From contig CANMVS010000007.1 in NCBI GenBank assembly GCA_947501445.1, forward strand, positions 248,001 through 312,000: 64,000 nucleotides of DNA. Reading direction: 5' to 3'. The notes below the pieces were generated by a model. It was not told where the DNA came from. It ran no database searches and saw nothing but the letters and a program-made list of their open reading frames with translations. Below, piece by piece: positions 45,722-55,270 of this stretch. The stretch's first letter is position 1. Every line of letters starts with the position of its first letter. A program made the translations under genes and the position numbers. Source of the DNA: an uncultured Rhizobiaceae group bacterium. GTDB lineage: Bacteria; Pseudomonadota; Alphaproteobacteria; Rhizobiales; Rhizobiaceae.

Positions 45722-46741
45722 TCAACCACCCCTGTTTTGAGCGCCGCCATTGACGAGAATGCCGCGCAGAACCTTTTCGGGTGTTATGGGTAGTGTATCG
45801 CAACGCACACCAACGGCATTATAGACCGCATTGGCGACCGCTGGCAGCAGCGGGTTGGCGCACATTTCGCCGGGGCCCTTGCCGCCGAAAGGCGCATCTT
45901 CGGCCGGACGTTCCAGAACCGCAATATTGTGATTGACCACCTGTCCTGCACCGGGCATCAGATACTGATTGAAGTCTGTCGGTCCGTGATCGCGGTTCGG
46001 ATAATAGGGCTCCGTGGTTTCGTAAAGCGCATGGCTTATCCCCATCCATGCGCCGCCAATGAGCTGCTGTTCAACCATTTTCGGATTGAGTGCCCGCCCG
46101 ACTTCATAGGCGGAGTTCACCTCCAGAACTTCAACTTCCCCGGTCTCGTCATCGACCTGAAGATCCACAACCACCGCTGCATGGGCAAAACAGGAAACCG
46201 GGGTCATCTCGCCGGTATCGGGGTCCACATCAGACATCGGAATGAGAAATATGCCGCGGCCGGAAATTGTTCTGCCCTGTCTGAATTGCGCGGCAATGGC
46301 TGTTTGCTCAACAGTAATGGTGCGACCGGGTGCGCCTTTCACGTGTATATTGCCGTGCCCATCGGTTTCCAGATCGCCAGCATTGACCTCCAGCTCTTCG
46401 GCTGCTGCTTCCAGCATGACCCCACGGGCTTCTTTGGCTGCCTGAATGACAGCATTGCCGACCCGGTGCGTTCCGCGCGAGGCAAAAGAACCCATGTCAT
46501 GCGGGCCGGTATCGCTGTCGGCTGTATCCACATAGACATCTTCAACCGGTACGCCGATCGTTTCAGCAGCTATCTGACGGGTTACAGACTTCATACCCTG
46601 ACCCAGATCAATGGCGGACAGGGTCACCATGAATTTGCCGTCGGGTGTTGAGTGAACAAGTGCCTGACTTGGATCACCACCCAGATTCATACCTATGGGA
46701 TAGTTGATACAGGCAAATCCACGCCCCTTGTGCAAACTCAT
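45722..46741 (-). CDS. Molybdenum hydroxylase large subunit, C-terminal part
   Basis: A 339-residue protein equal to the C-terminal half of a xanthine dehydrogenase/CO dehydrogenase family molybdopterin subunit. It has IDLGQGMKSVTRQIAAETIG, NSAYEVGRALNPKMVEQQL and GGKGPGEMCANPLLPAVANA; the glutamate in GPGEM is the catalytic base position. The ATG at 46741 lies one base after the stop of the N-terminal half. The halves must assemble into one active site, so this is a split subunit rather than a separate enzyme. Confidence 0.88.
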   Translation of the reverse strand: MSLHKGRGFACINYPIGMNLGGDPSQALVHSTPDGKFMVTLSAIDLGQGMKSVTRQIAAETIGVPVEDVYVDTADSDTGPHDMGSFASRGTHRVGNAVIQAAKEARGVMLEAAAEELEVNAGDLETDGHGNIHVKGAPGRTITVEQTAIAAQFRQGRTISGRGIFLIPMSDVDPDTGEMTPVSCFAHAAVVVDLQVDDETGEVEVLEVNSAYEVGRALNPKMVEQQLIGGAWMGISHALYETTEPYYPNRDHGPTDFNQYLMPGAGQVVNHNIAVLERPAEDAPFGGKGPGEMCANPLLPAVANAVYNAVGVRCDTLPITPEKVLRGILVNGGAQNRGG

Positions 46742-46742
46742 A

Positions 46743-48593
46743 TCAACGTCTCCTCGTACCAGAAACAAAGGGGGATGCCCCCGGCCGCTTGACGCCCCGG
46801 CTGAACGGCTGTTGCGGCCTGTAGGGCTCTACGGGCTTTGGTGCATCAGTTGATACGACCGGTGGCGCAGGCGAAGGGCGCGGTGCTTGGGAGGACGGCG
46901 CGCCTGCCGGAGGGCTTGTTGCGGATTGCGTGAAAGTCTGTGGTGGCGGTGTCTGGCCATGGGTTGCGGGTACCGCAGGCACGTTCATCGCCGCAGGAGA
47001 CGTGGCAGCTATGACATTGGCAACGGGAGCGCTGTTCGAGACGGGTGCAACACTGTCGCCCATCGCCTGTGTCGCATGAACCGGGGTTACCGTTGAAGAT
47101 GGCTTGCTGGAGATGGTCCCGTTTGTTGCCGGATCGGTCTCGATGGCATTGTGTTTTCGCGCGCCGATTTTACCAACATCATCGATCACTGTTTGGGGAA
47201 TTTGAGCCCGCTCTGCCCCACCGCCCTGAAGGCTGGACATGGCGGCATATTGCGGCTCAATCGACCAATTGGCTTTCTGTGCTGCTACCTGTGCACATTC
47301 GATCAATGCACAATTCTTCGCGGTTCGGCGGTGGGCCTTCATGTCACCATCCCGATAGGCATTGAGAATGCGCAATTCGATCGGGTTCATACCCACCGTT
47401 TCCGCGACCTTGTCCATGTGACATTCGATGGAAAAATCAACGCCGGTAATACCAAATCCGCGCATGGCTGTTGCCGGTGTGCGATTGGTGTAAACGCAAT
47501 AGACATTTGAGGAGACATTGGGAATTGTATAGGGGCCAGGCAGGTGACCTGTGCCCTTGATGATCGCATAGGAGGAAAGCCGGGTATAGGCGCCGGAATC
47601 GAAAAACCCGGTAAATTGCCGGGCAATGATGCGCCCGTCCGAAAGTAACCCATCCTTGATGCGCCAGCGTTCTGCGCCACGCGGTGCACCAACCTGCATT
47701 TCCTCGGCGCGATCATAGGAATATTTGACCGGTCTGCCTGTCAGCCTGGCACCAAGAACCGCCAGCGGCTCGTGCAGGGAATCAACCTTGCCACCAAAAC
47801 CACCACCGACGGTTCCGCCGATGAAATGCATGCGGCTGGAGGGCATATCCAATAGTTTGGCCGTCGTGCCAAGTGAGAAAAACAGCGCCTGCGTGCTGGT
47901 GTAACAGACATAACGATCATTGGTCTCCGGTGCGGCGATAGCCCCGCAGGTTTCCGTCGGGGCCTGCTCGATCGGCGACATCTGATATTGTCCCTCGACG
48001 ATGTGATCTGCTTCGGCAAACGCCTTTTGCGTGTCGCCGAAACGCAGCTTCTGATGGTCATATAACTCGTGATAATCAAATGTATTGTTGGGGTAGGTCT
48101 CATTGACAACCGGTGCATTGGGCAGCAGGGCCTCTTCCACATCAAGAACATGAGGCAGCACATCGTAGTCGACCTGAATGGCATTGCAGGCATTACGGGC
48201 TTGCAGTTCCGTCTCGGCCACGACGGCCACAATGGCTTCACCCTGATAGGCAACCTTGTTGCCCTGAAGCAGTGCCTCATCGTCCTTGCCAAACCCGATA
48301 AGGGCCAGCAGTGTATTGAGATTGTTGGGAACATCCTGCGGCATGATTATGCGCACAACACCGGGCATGGATTGAGCCGCACGCGTGTTAATGGCACGGA
48401 TACGGGCATGATGATGGGGTGAGCGCACACAGCGCAAATGCAACAGACCATCGAACAGATGATCATCGAAATAGGGCGAGCGCCCGGTCACATGGCCCAG
48501 AATATCCTGACGTATCGTGGGCTTGCCGATTTCGTTGAGAGCGTCGTCCCGTTCGTCAGCAAAAAGGTCCTTGCGAAATTCAATGGACGACAT
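46743..48593 (-). CDS. Molybdenum hydroxylase large subunit, N-terminal part with low-complexity tail
   Basis: A 616-residue protein. Residues 1-455 correspond to the N-terminal half of a xanthine dehydrogenase family molybdopterin subunit (GRSPYFDDHLFDGLLHLRCV, then GGTVGGGFGGKVD, RTPATAMRGFGITGVDFSIE). The last 160 or so residues are a Pro/Ala/Ser/Thr-rich tail with no counterpart in the family, ending SGTRRR and then TGA. The next gene supplies the rest of the domain. The single-base gap (TGATATG) and undamaged reading frames suggest a real split rather than a sequencing error. Confidence 0.88.
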   Translation of the reverse strand: MSSIEFRKDLFADERDDALNEIGKPTIRQDILGHVTGRSPYFDDHLFDGLLHLRCVRSPHHHARIRAINTRAAQSMPGVVRIIMPQDVPNNLNTLLALIGFGKDDEALLQGNKVAYQGEAIVAVVAETELQARNACNAIQVDYDVLPHVLDVEEALLPNAPVVNETYPNNTFDYHELYDHQKLRFGDTQKAFAEADHIVEGQYQMSPIEQAPTETCGAIAAPETNDRYVCYTSTQALFFSLGTTAKLLDMPSSRMHFIGGTVGGGFGGKVDSLHEPLAVLGARLTGRPVKYSYDRAEEMQVGAPRGAERWRIKDGLLSDGRIIARQFTGFFDSGAYTRLSSYAIIKGTGHLPGPYTIPNVSSNVYCVYTNRTPATAMRGFGITGVDFSIECHMDKVAETVGMNPIELRILNAYRDGDMKAHRRTAKNCALIECAQVAAQKANWSIEPQYAAMSSLQGGGAERAQIPQTVIDDVGKIGARKHNAIETDPATNGTISSKPSSTVTPVHATQAMGDSVAPVSNSAPVANVIAATSPAAMNVPAVPATHGQTPPPQTFTQSATSPPAGAPSSQAPRPSPAPPVVSTDAPKPVEPYRPQQPFSRGVKRPGASPFVSGTRRR

Positions 48594-49075
48594 CAGCTGA
48601 CCCTCCCGCGCATTTCACCGGCAGCGTCAAGGATTGCGTCAATGATTGGCTCATACCCGGTACACCTGCATATATTGCCCGAGATCGCTTCTATGACATC
48701 TTCACGCTGTGGATTGGGGTTGCGTGCCAGGAGTGCCTTGGCAGCCATCAGCATGCCGGGTGTGCAATAGCCGCATTGGGCTGCAAACTGCTCCATGAAC
48801 ACCCGTTGCAGCGGATGAAGATCGGGACCATCAGCAAGTCCGCCGGTTGTTTCAATGGATTGGTCTGAAACCGTTTCAGCAAGTGTCAGGCAACTGAGCC
48901 GTGGTTCGCCATCGATCAGAACGGTGCAGGTGCCACAGGTACCCTGACCGCAACCGTATTTTGGCGACAGATCACCAACGACGCGTCGCAGAACATCCAG
49001 AAGGTTGGCGCCACCATCAACGAAAACGGCAGTTTCCTTGTCATTGAGCGTGAACTGGACGGGTGTTTTTGCCAT
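48593..49075 (-). CDS. Molybdenum hydroxylase 2Fe-2S subunit
   Basis: A 160-residue small subunit with two 2Fe-2S clusters: a plant-ferredoxin-like site KYGCGQGTCGTCTVLIDG and a helical site CGYCTPGMLMA plus NICRCTGYEPI. It carries electrons from the molybdenum centre to FAD. The start and stop codons overlap those of the FAD and molybdenum-subunit genes by one base each. Confidence 0.95.
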   Translation of the reverse strand: MAKTPVQFTLNDKETAVFVDGGANLLDVLRRVVGDLSPKYGCGQGTCGTCTVLIDGEPRLSCLTLAETVSDQSIETTGGLADGPDLHPLQRVFMEQFAAQCGYCTPGMLMAAKALLARNPNPQREDVIEAISGNICRCTGYEPIIDAILDAAGEMRGRVS

Positions 49076-49875
49076 CAGGCATGTCCTCCATCTGCAAGCA
49101 GGCGACGGAGGTGAACCGGCGCAACCTGCGTGCGATACCAGCTGCTCGCAAGCGCATCGTCGGGGGGCTGGTAATCCCGATCCAATGTACCAACTGCGGT
49201 TTGAATTTCAGTTGGTCCCAGCGCGCCGCCATCAAGTGCCTGTTCTGCGTTACGCGCCCGCTGCGGCGTGGCGGCCATGGCACCAAAGGCAATGCGCGGC
49301 TGTGCCAGTCTCCCAGCGCGGATGGGCAGCCATGCGGCCATTGAGAGAACAGAAACGCCTTTGGGTTTCACACGACTGACCTTGGCATAGCGAAAATCCG
49401 AGCCCGATGGCCGCGCTATGGAGATCGATGAGACAAGTGCGGCCTGTGTGTTGCGTGTGGCGTAGAACCGCTCCATATCCTCCTGCGATCCATCGGCGAA
49501 TTGAACCTGCCCGTCCAGCGCAAGCAGGGCGACACCAAAATCCCCATAGGGGTGTGCAGCAAACAAATTGCCGCCAATTGTTGCCATGTTACGTACTGCC
49601 GGGCCGCCGATGGAACGCGCAACCGGTGCAAGGAATTCAAGATCCCGCGCGTTTAACACATCACTCATCGTGAGACCCGCGCCCAGCGTTATGCGATCCG
49701 CGTGCACCGAGATTTGTTTCAGTGTTTTATCGTTGGTTCTGACAATCCGCTCGAAGGTCTGTTCGCCGTAGTTCAGCGTTCGCATGACCAATGTTCCGCC
49801 AGCCATATAGGTTGCCCGTGCGCCCATGGCGCTGGCCGCTTCATTGATGGATGCATAGCTCTCGACAGTAATCAA
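49075..49875 (-). CDS. Molybdenum hydroxylase FAD-binding subunit
   Basis: A 266-residue medium subunit of the CoxM/XdhB type. AGGTLVMRTLNYGEQ and IGGPAVRNMATIGGNLFAAHPYGD are the two FAD-contact motifs of this family, followed by a CO dehydrogenase flavoprotein C-terminal domain. It passes electrons from the 2Fe-2S subunit to the final acceptor. Gene order FAD, 2Fe-2S, Mo differs from the cox order of FAD-adjacent M, S, L only in the split large subunit. Confidence 0.93.
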   Translation of the reverse strand: MITVESYASINEAASAMGARATYMAGGTLVMRTLNYGEQTFERIVRTNDKTLKQISVHADRITLGAGLTMSDVLNARDLEFLAPVARSIGGPAVRNMATIGGNLFAAHPYGDFGVALLALDGQVQFADGSQEDMERFYATRNTQAALVSSISIARPSGSDFRYAKVSRVKPKGVSVLSMAAWLPIRAGRLAQPRIAFGAMAATPQRARNAEQALDGGALGPTEIQTAVGTLDRDYQPPDDALASSWYRTQVAPVHLRRLLADGGHA

Positions 49876-49878
49876 AGT

Positions 49879-50322
49879 TTACTCCTCTTCGCCGAGATGA
49901 TGGCGGATGGCCTGAAATCCAGCCTGGTAAATGTCATTGGCAACCATGGATGCCAGTTCGTCCTGTCTGCCCGCAGGCGTGTCGAACCGTCCCTCCCATT
50001 CCCAAAAAGTCCGGTCGCCGTCGGTAACGGGAAAAAGCCGCACGTGTGATACGTAGTTGAACAGTGGTATCGGGGTGTCGAGCAGACAGTAGCTATAGGT
50101 CTGTTCCAGATCGGAAAGGGTCAGCAGTTTTTCACGCAACTCGGCACCATCACCAAGCTTAAATCGGCGCACACAGCCAATCCGGTCGGATTGTTCGTTG
50201 CGCTCAATGGCGCTGGTAGCAACGGCGGGGTGCCAACGGTCATGGCCGTTGAAATCGCGCAGCGTATCCCACACCAGTTCGATGGGCGCGCTCAATACGG
50301 TGCTGCGAATTATCTTGACCAT
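49879..50322 (-). CDS. SRPBCC family protein, copy 1
   Basis: A 147-residue START/Bet v 1-like ligand-binding protein (polyketide cyclase/dehydrase type): VKIIRSTVLSAPIELVWDTL, DFNGHDRWHPAVATS and FWEWEGRFDTPAGRQDEL. It is a paralogue of the next upstream gene, with matching length and motifs. The ATG at 50322 follows GGGGGGAACGGTC. Such domains bind hydrophobic small molecules; CoxG, another SRPBCC protein, is linked to CO dehydrogenase. Its job here could be substrate delivery or enzyme anchoring. Confidence 0.88.
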   Translation of the reverse strand: MVKIIRSTVLSAPIELVWDTLRDFNGHDRWHPAVATSAIERNEQSDRIGCVRRFKLGDGAELREKLLTLSDLEQTYSYCLLDTPIPLFNYVSHVRLFPVTDGDRTFWEWEGRFDTPAGRQDELASMVANDIYQAGFQAIRHHLGEEE

Positions 50323-50486
50323 GACCGTTCCCCCCTGCCTGCCTAAGCGACAACCACGGTGGCGCAAGGCCGATCAGATTGGCGAAAGCAGCAAGAACCA
50401 TCCCTCTTTGCTGTTTCAATCATTGTTGACGTTCGCATGTTATCCTCCATTGTCGCGGACCTGTGATTGTCCGTTGCTTTGTTTTC

Positions 50487-50924
50487 TCAGCCGCCAAAAT
50501 GCCTTTTGAGCGCATCAAACCCGCCCTGAAAGACATTGATACTGATGCCACTGACAAGATCGGCTTCATTGTCCGGTTCGCAGTCAAACTCGGCTGACCA
50601 TTCAATGAAACAGCGCCCTCCATCGGTGACGGGGGTCAGTCGCAGTGTTGCAATGTAGTTTGAAAGCGGCATCGGTCCCTCCAACATCGAATAGCTGCAG
50701 AAAAGATCGTAATCACTCATGCCGACCAGCTGTTCGCGGATGTTGTCGCCGTTTTGCAGATTGAAATTGCGGATGGCACCAATCTTGTCCGCTGGCAGCG
50801 CCTCCTCAATCCGGCTGTCGCGTATACGTGGATGCCATCTGGGCAATCCGTTGAAATCCCGCACCCGCGCCCACACATCTGCGGCTGAGGCGTCAATAAT
50901 GCTTGAAACATAGACTCTTGCCAT
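50487..50924 (-). CDS. SRPBCC family protein, copy 2
   Basis: A 145-residue START/Bet v 1-like protein, beginning RVYVSSIIDASAADVWARV and containing DFNGLPRWHPRIRDSRIEE and CFIEWSAEFDCEPDNEADL. The two copies share the pattern DFNGxxRWHP, and VSHVRLFPVTDG of copy 1 matches IATLRLTPVTDG here. It starts three bases after the flotillin-like gene. A 164-base gap to copy 1 is the widest space in this part of the operon. Confidence 0.88.
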   Translation of the reverse strand: MARVYVSSIIDASAADVWARVRDFNGLPRWHPRIRDSRIEEALPADKIGAIRNFNLQNGDNIREQLVGMSDYDLFCSYSMLEGPMPLSNYIATLRLTPVTDGGRCFIEWSAEFDCEPDNEADLVSGISINVFQGGFDALKRHFGG

Positions 50925-50927
50925 AAC

Positions 50928-53900
50928 CTATTCCTGCTTGCTGTCTTTTGGTGCTTTGGACGAAGCATCCGTCGGACTTCCCTTGGCCTTGCCACCAGGG
51001 GCATCTTTGGCAATGCGTTGCATGTCGCTGGCTTCGCGAATGAGCCCGCCCTGTTTGGCGATATTGGATCCATCGATGCCGATGTCACTTAGCAGGCTGT
51101 CGATCATCGGTGCCTGAACCCGGTACCGCAATGCAGAATTGATAACCTCGTCGGTGGGACTGCCGCCGCCGCCGCCCGTGCCACCGGTCCCCGAACCACC
51201 CGATCCATCAGTGCCCAATGATCCGGTGCCTGAACCGCCAAGCTGAACGATCTTGATTTCGTTTATTTTCTCCAGCGGTTTGACAGAGGCGGAAACGATG
51301 CCTTCCACATGCTCAAGCATTTTGCGTTTGAACAGTGAGTGGCGTGCCTCGTCGGTGAGGACATTTTCTGCCTCGTTGATGAGTTTTTGTGCCTCGGCCT
51401 CGACAGCGCTGCGAACCCGATCCGCCTCGGCCGCAATACGTTTTTCATCCGCAGCCTTTTCGGCCATGACAATATCCACACTGCGCCGACGCTGTGCCAC
51501 TTCGGTCTGCTCGACTGTCTTGGCTTTTTCTGTAGCCTCAATTGCTCTGACGCGGGCATTTTCGGAATCAGCCTGTGCCGCGCTTTCTTCAAGGGATTTC
51601 TTGTAGAGAGCAATGGCTTTGTCGAGCATCGCAGTTTCTACATTCTGCTCCCGCTCGACTTCCAGGCGACGGCGCTGGGTTTCATGACCGATACGGGCTT
51701 CGTCGAGCCCGCGCTCAGAGGCAATGCGGGCCCGTTCAATCTCATCCGTGGATGCAATTTCAGCCTCACGCAGCGCCTGCATGCGGGCGATCTCCAGCTG
51801 CTCGACTCTCGTCCTGCGCTCGATGTTGACTGCCTCGACGTCCCGTTCGGCAGCGATACGCTCCACATCGACGACCTTTTGTTTTGCCAATCGAGCAGCT
51901 TCCAGTGTCTCGTCTGCCGCAATCTGTGCTGCATCGAGCAGTTTGTTGCGGTTGATTTCCAGTGTTCGTACCGTTTCGTCACGGGCAATTTTTTCCGAAC
52001 TGGTTTCTTGTTCCTTCTCGATACGCATCTGTTCGACCAACCGACGGGAGGAGATTTCTGCGCTCTCAATAGCTTCATTTTTCTCGATTTCGCGTGAGCG
52101 TATTTCTGCGTCCTTGGTTATCTCTGCTGCACGGGTTTTTGCCTCTTCGGCAATGCGGGCTGCGCTTACATTTTCCTGCGCTGCAATATTTGCCGTATCA
52201 ACCGCACGGTTGCGTGCAATTTCGCGCTCACGCATATCCTGCTCGTAGGCAATGCGTTCGGCAGCAACTTTCTTTTCCTTGGCAATACGGCTGGCTTCGG
52301 TTGCTTCTTCAGCAGCAATTTCTGCCTCGCGCACGGCTTTTTCACGCAGCACATCGCGTTCTTTTGTTGTCTCTTCGCTTTCGATACGCTGAACCGCCAG
52401 TTGTTTTTCCTGGGCGATGCGTGCCGCTTCGACGGATTGTCTTGCCGCGACCTCGGCCTCGTCCAGGCTCTGGTTGCGTGCTATTTCCAGTTCGCGTGTG
52501 GCTTTTTCAAAGGCGATACGTTCTGCGGCCGTAGCCTTTTCCTGTGCAATCCGCCGGGCTTCTGTTGCTTCCTTCGCAGCAATTTCTGCAGCGTCCAGTG
52601 CTGCTTTACGGGTCACATCGCGTTCGTCGGTCATCTCTCTTGAGGAAATACGCTCGAATGCCAGTTGTTTTTCCTGTTCAATACGGGCTTTTTCCACGGC
52701 TTCGCGGGCTGCGATTTCAGCCTCATCGACCGCGCGGTTGCGCGCGATTTCGAGATTTCGGACACGCTCTTCCTGGGCAATGCGCACTGCATCTGTAGCC
52801 TCACGCGCGCCGATCTGTGCCTCTTCATTGATGCGCTGGCGTTCTATCTCCAGCGACCTGGTTTCCTGTTCGGATTTGATGCGCTGGGCAGACAGGGATT
52901 TCTCGCGGGCAATGCGTGCAGCTTCCGTTGCCTCATTGGAGGCAATTTCCGCTTCCTCGAGCATTTTTTGTCGCTCAATTTCCAGTGTGCGTGTCTTTCT
53001 GTCGGAGGCAATACGCTCCACGTTGATCGTTGTTTCCTGTGCTATACGCAGTTTTTCCGATGCTTCACGTGCGGTGATTTCCGCTTCTTCGACTGTGAGG
53101 TTGCGGGCTATTTCGCGCTGCCTGGTGTTTTGCTCCAACTCAATACGGGCCTCGGCAATGGTTCGCTCTTGCGCAATACGCGCGGTTTCAATCTGTTCGC
53201 GGGCAATAATGTCGGCGGCATCCACGGTGCGCTGGCGTTCGATTTCCAGCGCCTGGCTTTCCTGATCCTTGGCAATACGGGCAGCAGTGATTGTGCGTTC
53301 CTGGGCAATGCGCGCTTTTTCTATTGCCTCCTTGGCAATGATTTCGGCACCGTCTGTTTCCTGCTGCGTTTTGATCCGCTCCTCAGTCAGATTTTTATCC
53401 TGCGATATGCGTGCTTTTTCGACCTTTTCCCGTGTGGCGATCTCTGCCTCGTCAATGGTCTGCTGGCGCTCGATCTCCAATTGGCGGATTTCCTGCTCGG
53501 AGGCGATCCTGGTTTGTGAAATCTGACGTTCGTTGTTGATGCGTGCCGTTTCAATGGCTTCACGGCTGGTGATTGTTGCCTGCTCGGCATCGGTTTCCCG
53601 AGCGGCGCGCTCGCGCACCAGTTCAGCGCGCTGCTGTGCACGGCGAAACTCGACGTCACGTTCCTGTTCCAGCCGCGCTTCTTCACTCTCACGTTCAATA
53701 TCAAGGGACTGTTTTTCGGCCTCAAGATTGCGTGTCCTGATCTGGATCATCGCATCCTGTTCAATATCATTGCGTAATTTGCGGCGTTTTTCGATAGCTT
53801 CAATGACCGTTGTCAGTCCCTCGGCATCGAATTTATTGGACGGATTGAAATACTCAATGTCGGTCTGATCAATGTCCGTTATGGCAACGCTTTCCAGCTC

Positions 53901-54425
53901 CAGTCCATTCATATCGAGACCGGTCTGGGAAGCTTCCAGAACACGTCTGACATAGTCATGCCGGTGCTCGTGCAGTTCTTCCAGTGACATTTGTGATGCC
54001 ACTGATCGCAATGCTGAGATGAATTTGCCTGAAAGCAGTGAGTGAATGCGCTCCGGCTCGAGGGTGCGTCGTCCAAGTGTCGCAGCCGCCAGCGAGACAG
54101 CCTGACGTGAATGAGCAACGCGAACATAAAACTCGACTTCCACGTCAACCCGAATGCGGTCCTTGGTGATGAGTGCCTGGTTTTTTTCACGAATGACTTC
54201 CAGCTGAAGCGTATTCATGTTCACCGGCGTTATGTCGTGAATGATCGGCCAGACAAAGGCCCCACCATCGATGACTACCTTCTCTCCCAAAAAACCGGTG
54301 CGCACGAACGCGGTTTCCTTGGTCGAGCGGCGATAAAGCCAGTTCATGACCCAATAAGTGATGAATATGACGATGACGGCCAAAATCAGCCAAAGGACAA
54401 ATTGCCCAATTAGTTGCCCGGTCAT
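50928..54425 (-). CDS. Giant flotillin-like SPFH protein with hendecad-repeat coiled coil
   Basis: A 1165-residue flotillin/YqiK-like protein, about twice the usual length. It has an N-terminal membrane helix (about residues 8-28), an SPFH/Band 7 domain to about residue 230, and then a charged helical region. From residue 284 to 932 the sequence consists of 11-residue units such as [11 protein letters not shown] and [11 protein letters not shown] with no phase break that I can find. A flotillin C-terminal region, a Gly/Ser-rich stretch near residue 1080 and a variable tail follow. Flotillins scaffold membrane microdomains; position in the operon suggests it organises the importer and enzymes. 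Confidence 0.9.
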   Translation of the reverse strand: MTGQLIGQFVLWLILAVIVIFITYWVMNWLYRRSTKETAFVRTGFLGEKVVIDGGAFVWPIIHDITPVNMNTLQLEVIREKNQALITKDRIRVDVEVEFYVRVAHSRQAVSLAAATLGRRTLEPERIHSLLSGKFISALRSVASQMSLEELHEHRHDYVRRVLEASQTGLDMNGLELESVAITDIDQTDIEYFNPSNKFDAEGLTTVIEAIEKRRKLRNDIEQDAMIQIRTRNLEAEKQSLDIERESEEARLEQERDVEFRRAQQRAELVRERAARETDAEQATITSREAIETARINNERQISQTRIASEQEIRQLEIERQQTIDEAEIATREKVEKARISQDKNLTEERIKTQQETDGAEIIAKEAIEKARIAQERTITAARIAKDQESQALEIERQRTVDAADIIAREQIETARIAQERTIAEARIELEQNTRQREIARNLTVEEAEITAREASEKLRIAQETTINVERIASDRKTRTLEIERQKMLEEAEIASNEATEAARIAREKSLSAQRIKSEQETRSLEIERQRINEEAQIGAREATDAVRIAQEERVRNLEIARNRAVDEAEIAAREAVEKARIEQEKQLAFERISSREMTDERDVTRKAALDAAEIAAKEATEARRIAQEKATAAERIAFEKATRELEIARNQSLDEAEVAARQSVEAARIAQEKQLAVQRIESEETTKERDVLREKAVREAEIAAEEATEASRIAKEKKVAAERIAYEQDMREREIARNRAVDTANIAAQENVSAARIAEEAKTRAAEITKDAEIRSREIEKNEAIESAEISSRRLVEQMRIEKEQETSSEKIARDETVRTLEINRNKLLDAAQIAADETLEAARLAKQKVVDVERIAAERDVEAVNIERRTRVEQLEIARMQALREAEIASTDEIERARIASERGLDEARIGHETQRRRLEVEREQNVETAMLDKAIALYKKSLEESAAQADSENARVRAIEATEKAKTVEQTEVAQRRRSVDIVMAEKAADEKRIAAEADRVRSAVEAEAQKLINEAENVLTDEARHSLFKRKMLEHVEGIVSASVKPLEKINEIKIVQLGGSGTGSLGTDGSGGSGTGGTGGGGGSPTDEVINSALRYRVQAPMIDSLLSDIGIDGSNIAKQGGLIREASDMQRIAKDAPGGKAKGSPTDASSKAPKDSKQE
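51630..53576 (-). repeat. Hendecad repeat array in the flotillin gene
   Basis: About 59 consecutive 33-base units, mostly grouped in 132-base blocks (44 residues) with some of 99 and one of 165 bases. Each block begins with an EI-A-E or similar unit and continues with RIA-E-type units. Confidence 0.8.
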
Positions 54426-55270
54426 GTGCGTGCCTCCCCGGCCGGCCTGTTGCCGATCTGCTTGAATTTTCTTGTTTGTTCAGTCATTGCCACCTCCGTC
54501 GGCAGCCGTTCCATCGAAGAGGCGCCGTAAAACCCGTGGCAGCGGGTGGTATTGTCCAGGACGTATTGTGCATCCTGCGGCATGGCGACCGGGCCGCCGT
54601 GAACCAGAATGATTGCCTTTGGGTTGACCGCAAATGCCGCCGCTGCCCATTCATCAACCAGGGCGGGCGCCTCCTCAAGTTTGATGCCGGTTTGGGCACC
54701 AATGGCGCCGCCCGTGGTTAAGCCCAGATGACACACAATGATGTCGGCGCCCGCAGACGCCATGGCAGTCGCGTCAGCGGCTGAAAATACATAAGGCGTG
54801 GTCAGCAAATCCCGCTGATGGGCCTGTGCAATCATCTCGACCTCAAGCGCATAGGACATGCCGGTTTCCTCAAGGTTTGCGCGAAAATTGCCATCGATCA
54901 GACCCACCGTGGGGAAATTCTGGACGCCTGAAAACCCGGTGGCTTTGATCTCGTCGAGAAATCGCCCCATCAGGCGAAACGGATCCGATGCACACACACC
55001 GGCAAGAACCGGTGTGTTATTGACGACGGGAAGCACCTCACCAGCCATTTCCATCACCACACTGTTGGCATCCCCATAGGGCATCAGACCGGCAAGCGAT
55101 CCACGACCAGCCATCCGGTAGCGGCCGGAGTTGTAGATAACGATCAGGTCGATACCGCCTGCTTCCTCGCATTTGGCGCTCAGGCCGGTGCCCGCACCAC
55201 CACCAATAATGGGTTCGCCGCGATCGATCATGGCGTGATATTTTTCAAGGAGTTCGGTTCTTGAAAACAT
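54422..55270 (-). CDS. Tm-1-type TIM-barrel protein (phosphoenolpyruvate hydrolase family)
   Basis: A 282-residue TIM-barrel protein of the COG5564 group. [20 protein letters not shown] and [20 protein letters not shown] near the start and [19 protein letters not shown] are characteristic. The catalytic activity of this family has not been settled. In the tomato antiviral protein Tm-1 the same domain is the C-terminal half, following the domain that is fused here to LivF in the preceding gene. It overlaps its neighbours by one base (LivF fusion) and four bases (flotillin). Confidence 0.87.
   Translation of the reverse strand: MFSRTELLEKYHAMIDRGEPIIGGGAGTGLSAKCEEAGGIDLIVIYNSGRYRMAGRGSLAGLMPYGDANSVVMEMAGEVLPVVNNTPVLAGVCASDPFRLMGRFLDEIKATGFSGVQNFPTVGLIDGNFRANLEETGMSYALEVEMIAQAHQRDLLTTPYVFSAADATAMASAGADIIVCHLGLTTGGAIGAQTGIKLEEAPALVDEWAAAAFAVNPKAIILVHGGPVAMPQDAQYVLDNTTRCHGFYGASSMERLPTEVAMTEQTRKFKQIGNRPAGEART

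Noticed and set aside
45722-48593. Simple frameshift or assembly error in one molybdopterin subunit gene
   Set aside because: The first frame ends with a long tail of its own and the second starts with a properly placed ATG; both remain intact, so a real split is more likely, though reads should be checked.
51339-53868. Several long plus-strand open frames opposite the flotillin gene
   Set aside because: They are antisense shadows created by the repetitive, charged codons of the hendecad array; none has a recognisable domain or ribosome binding site.
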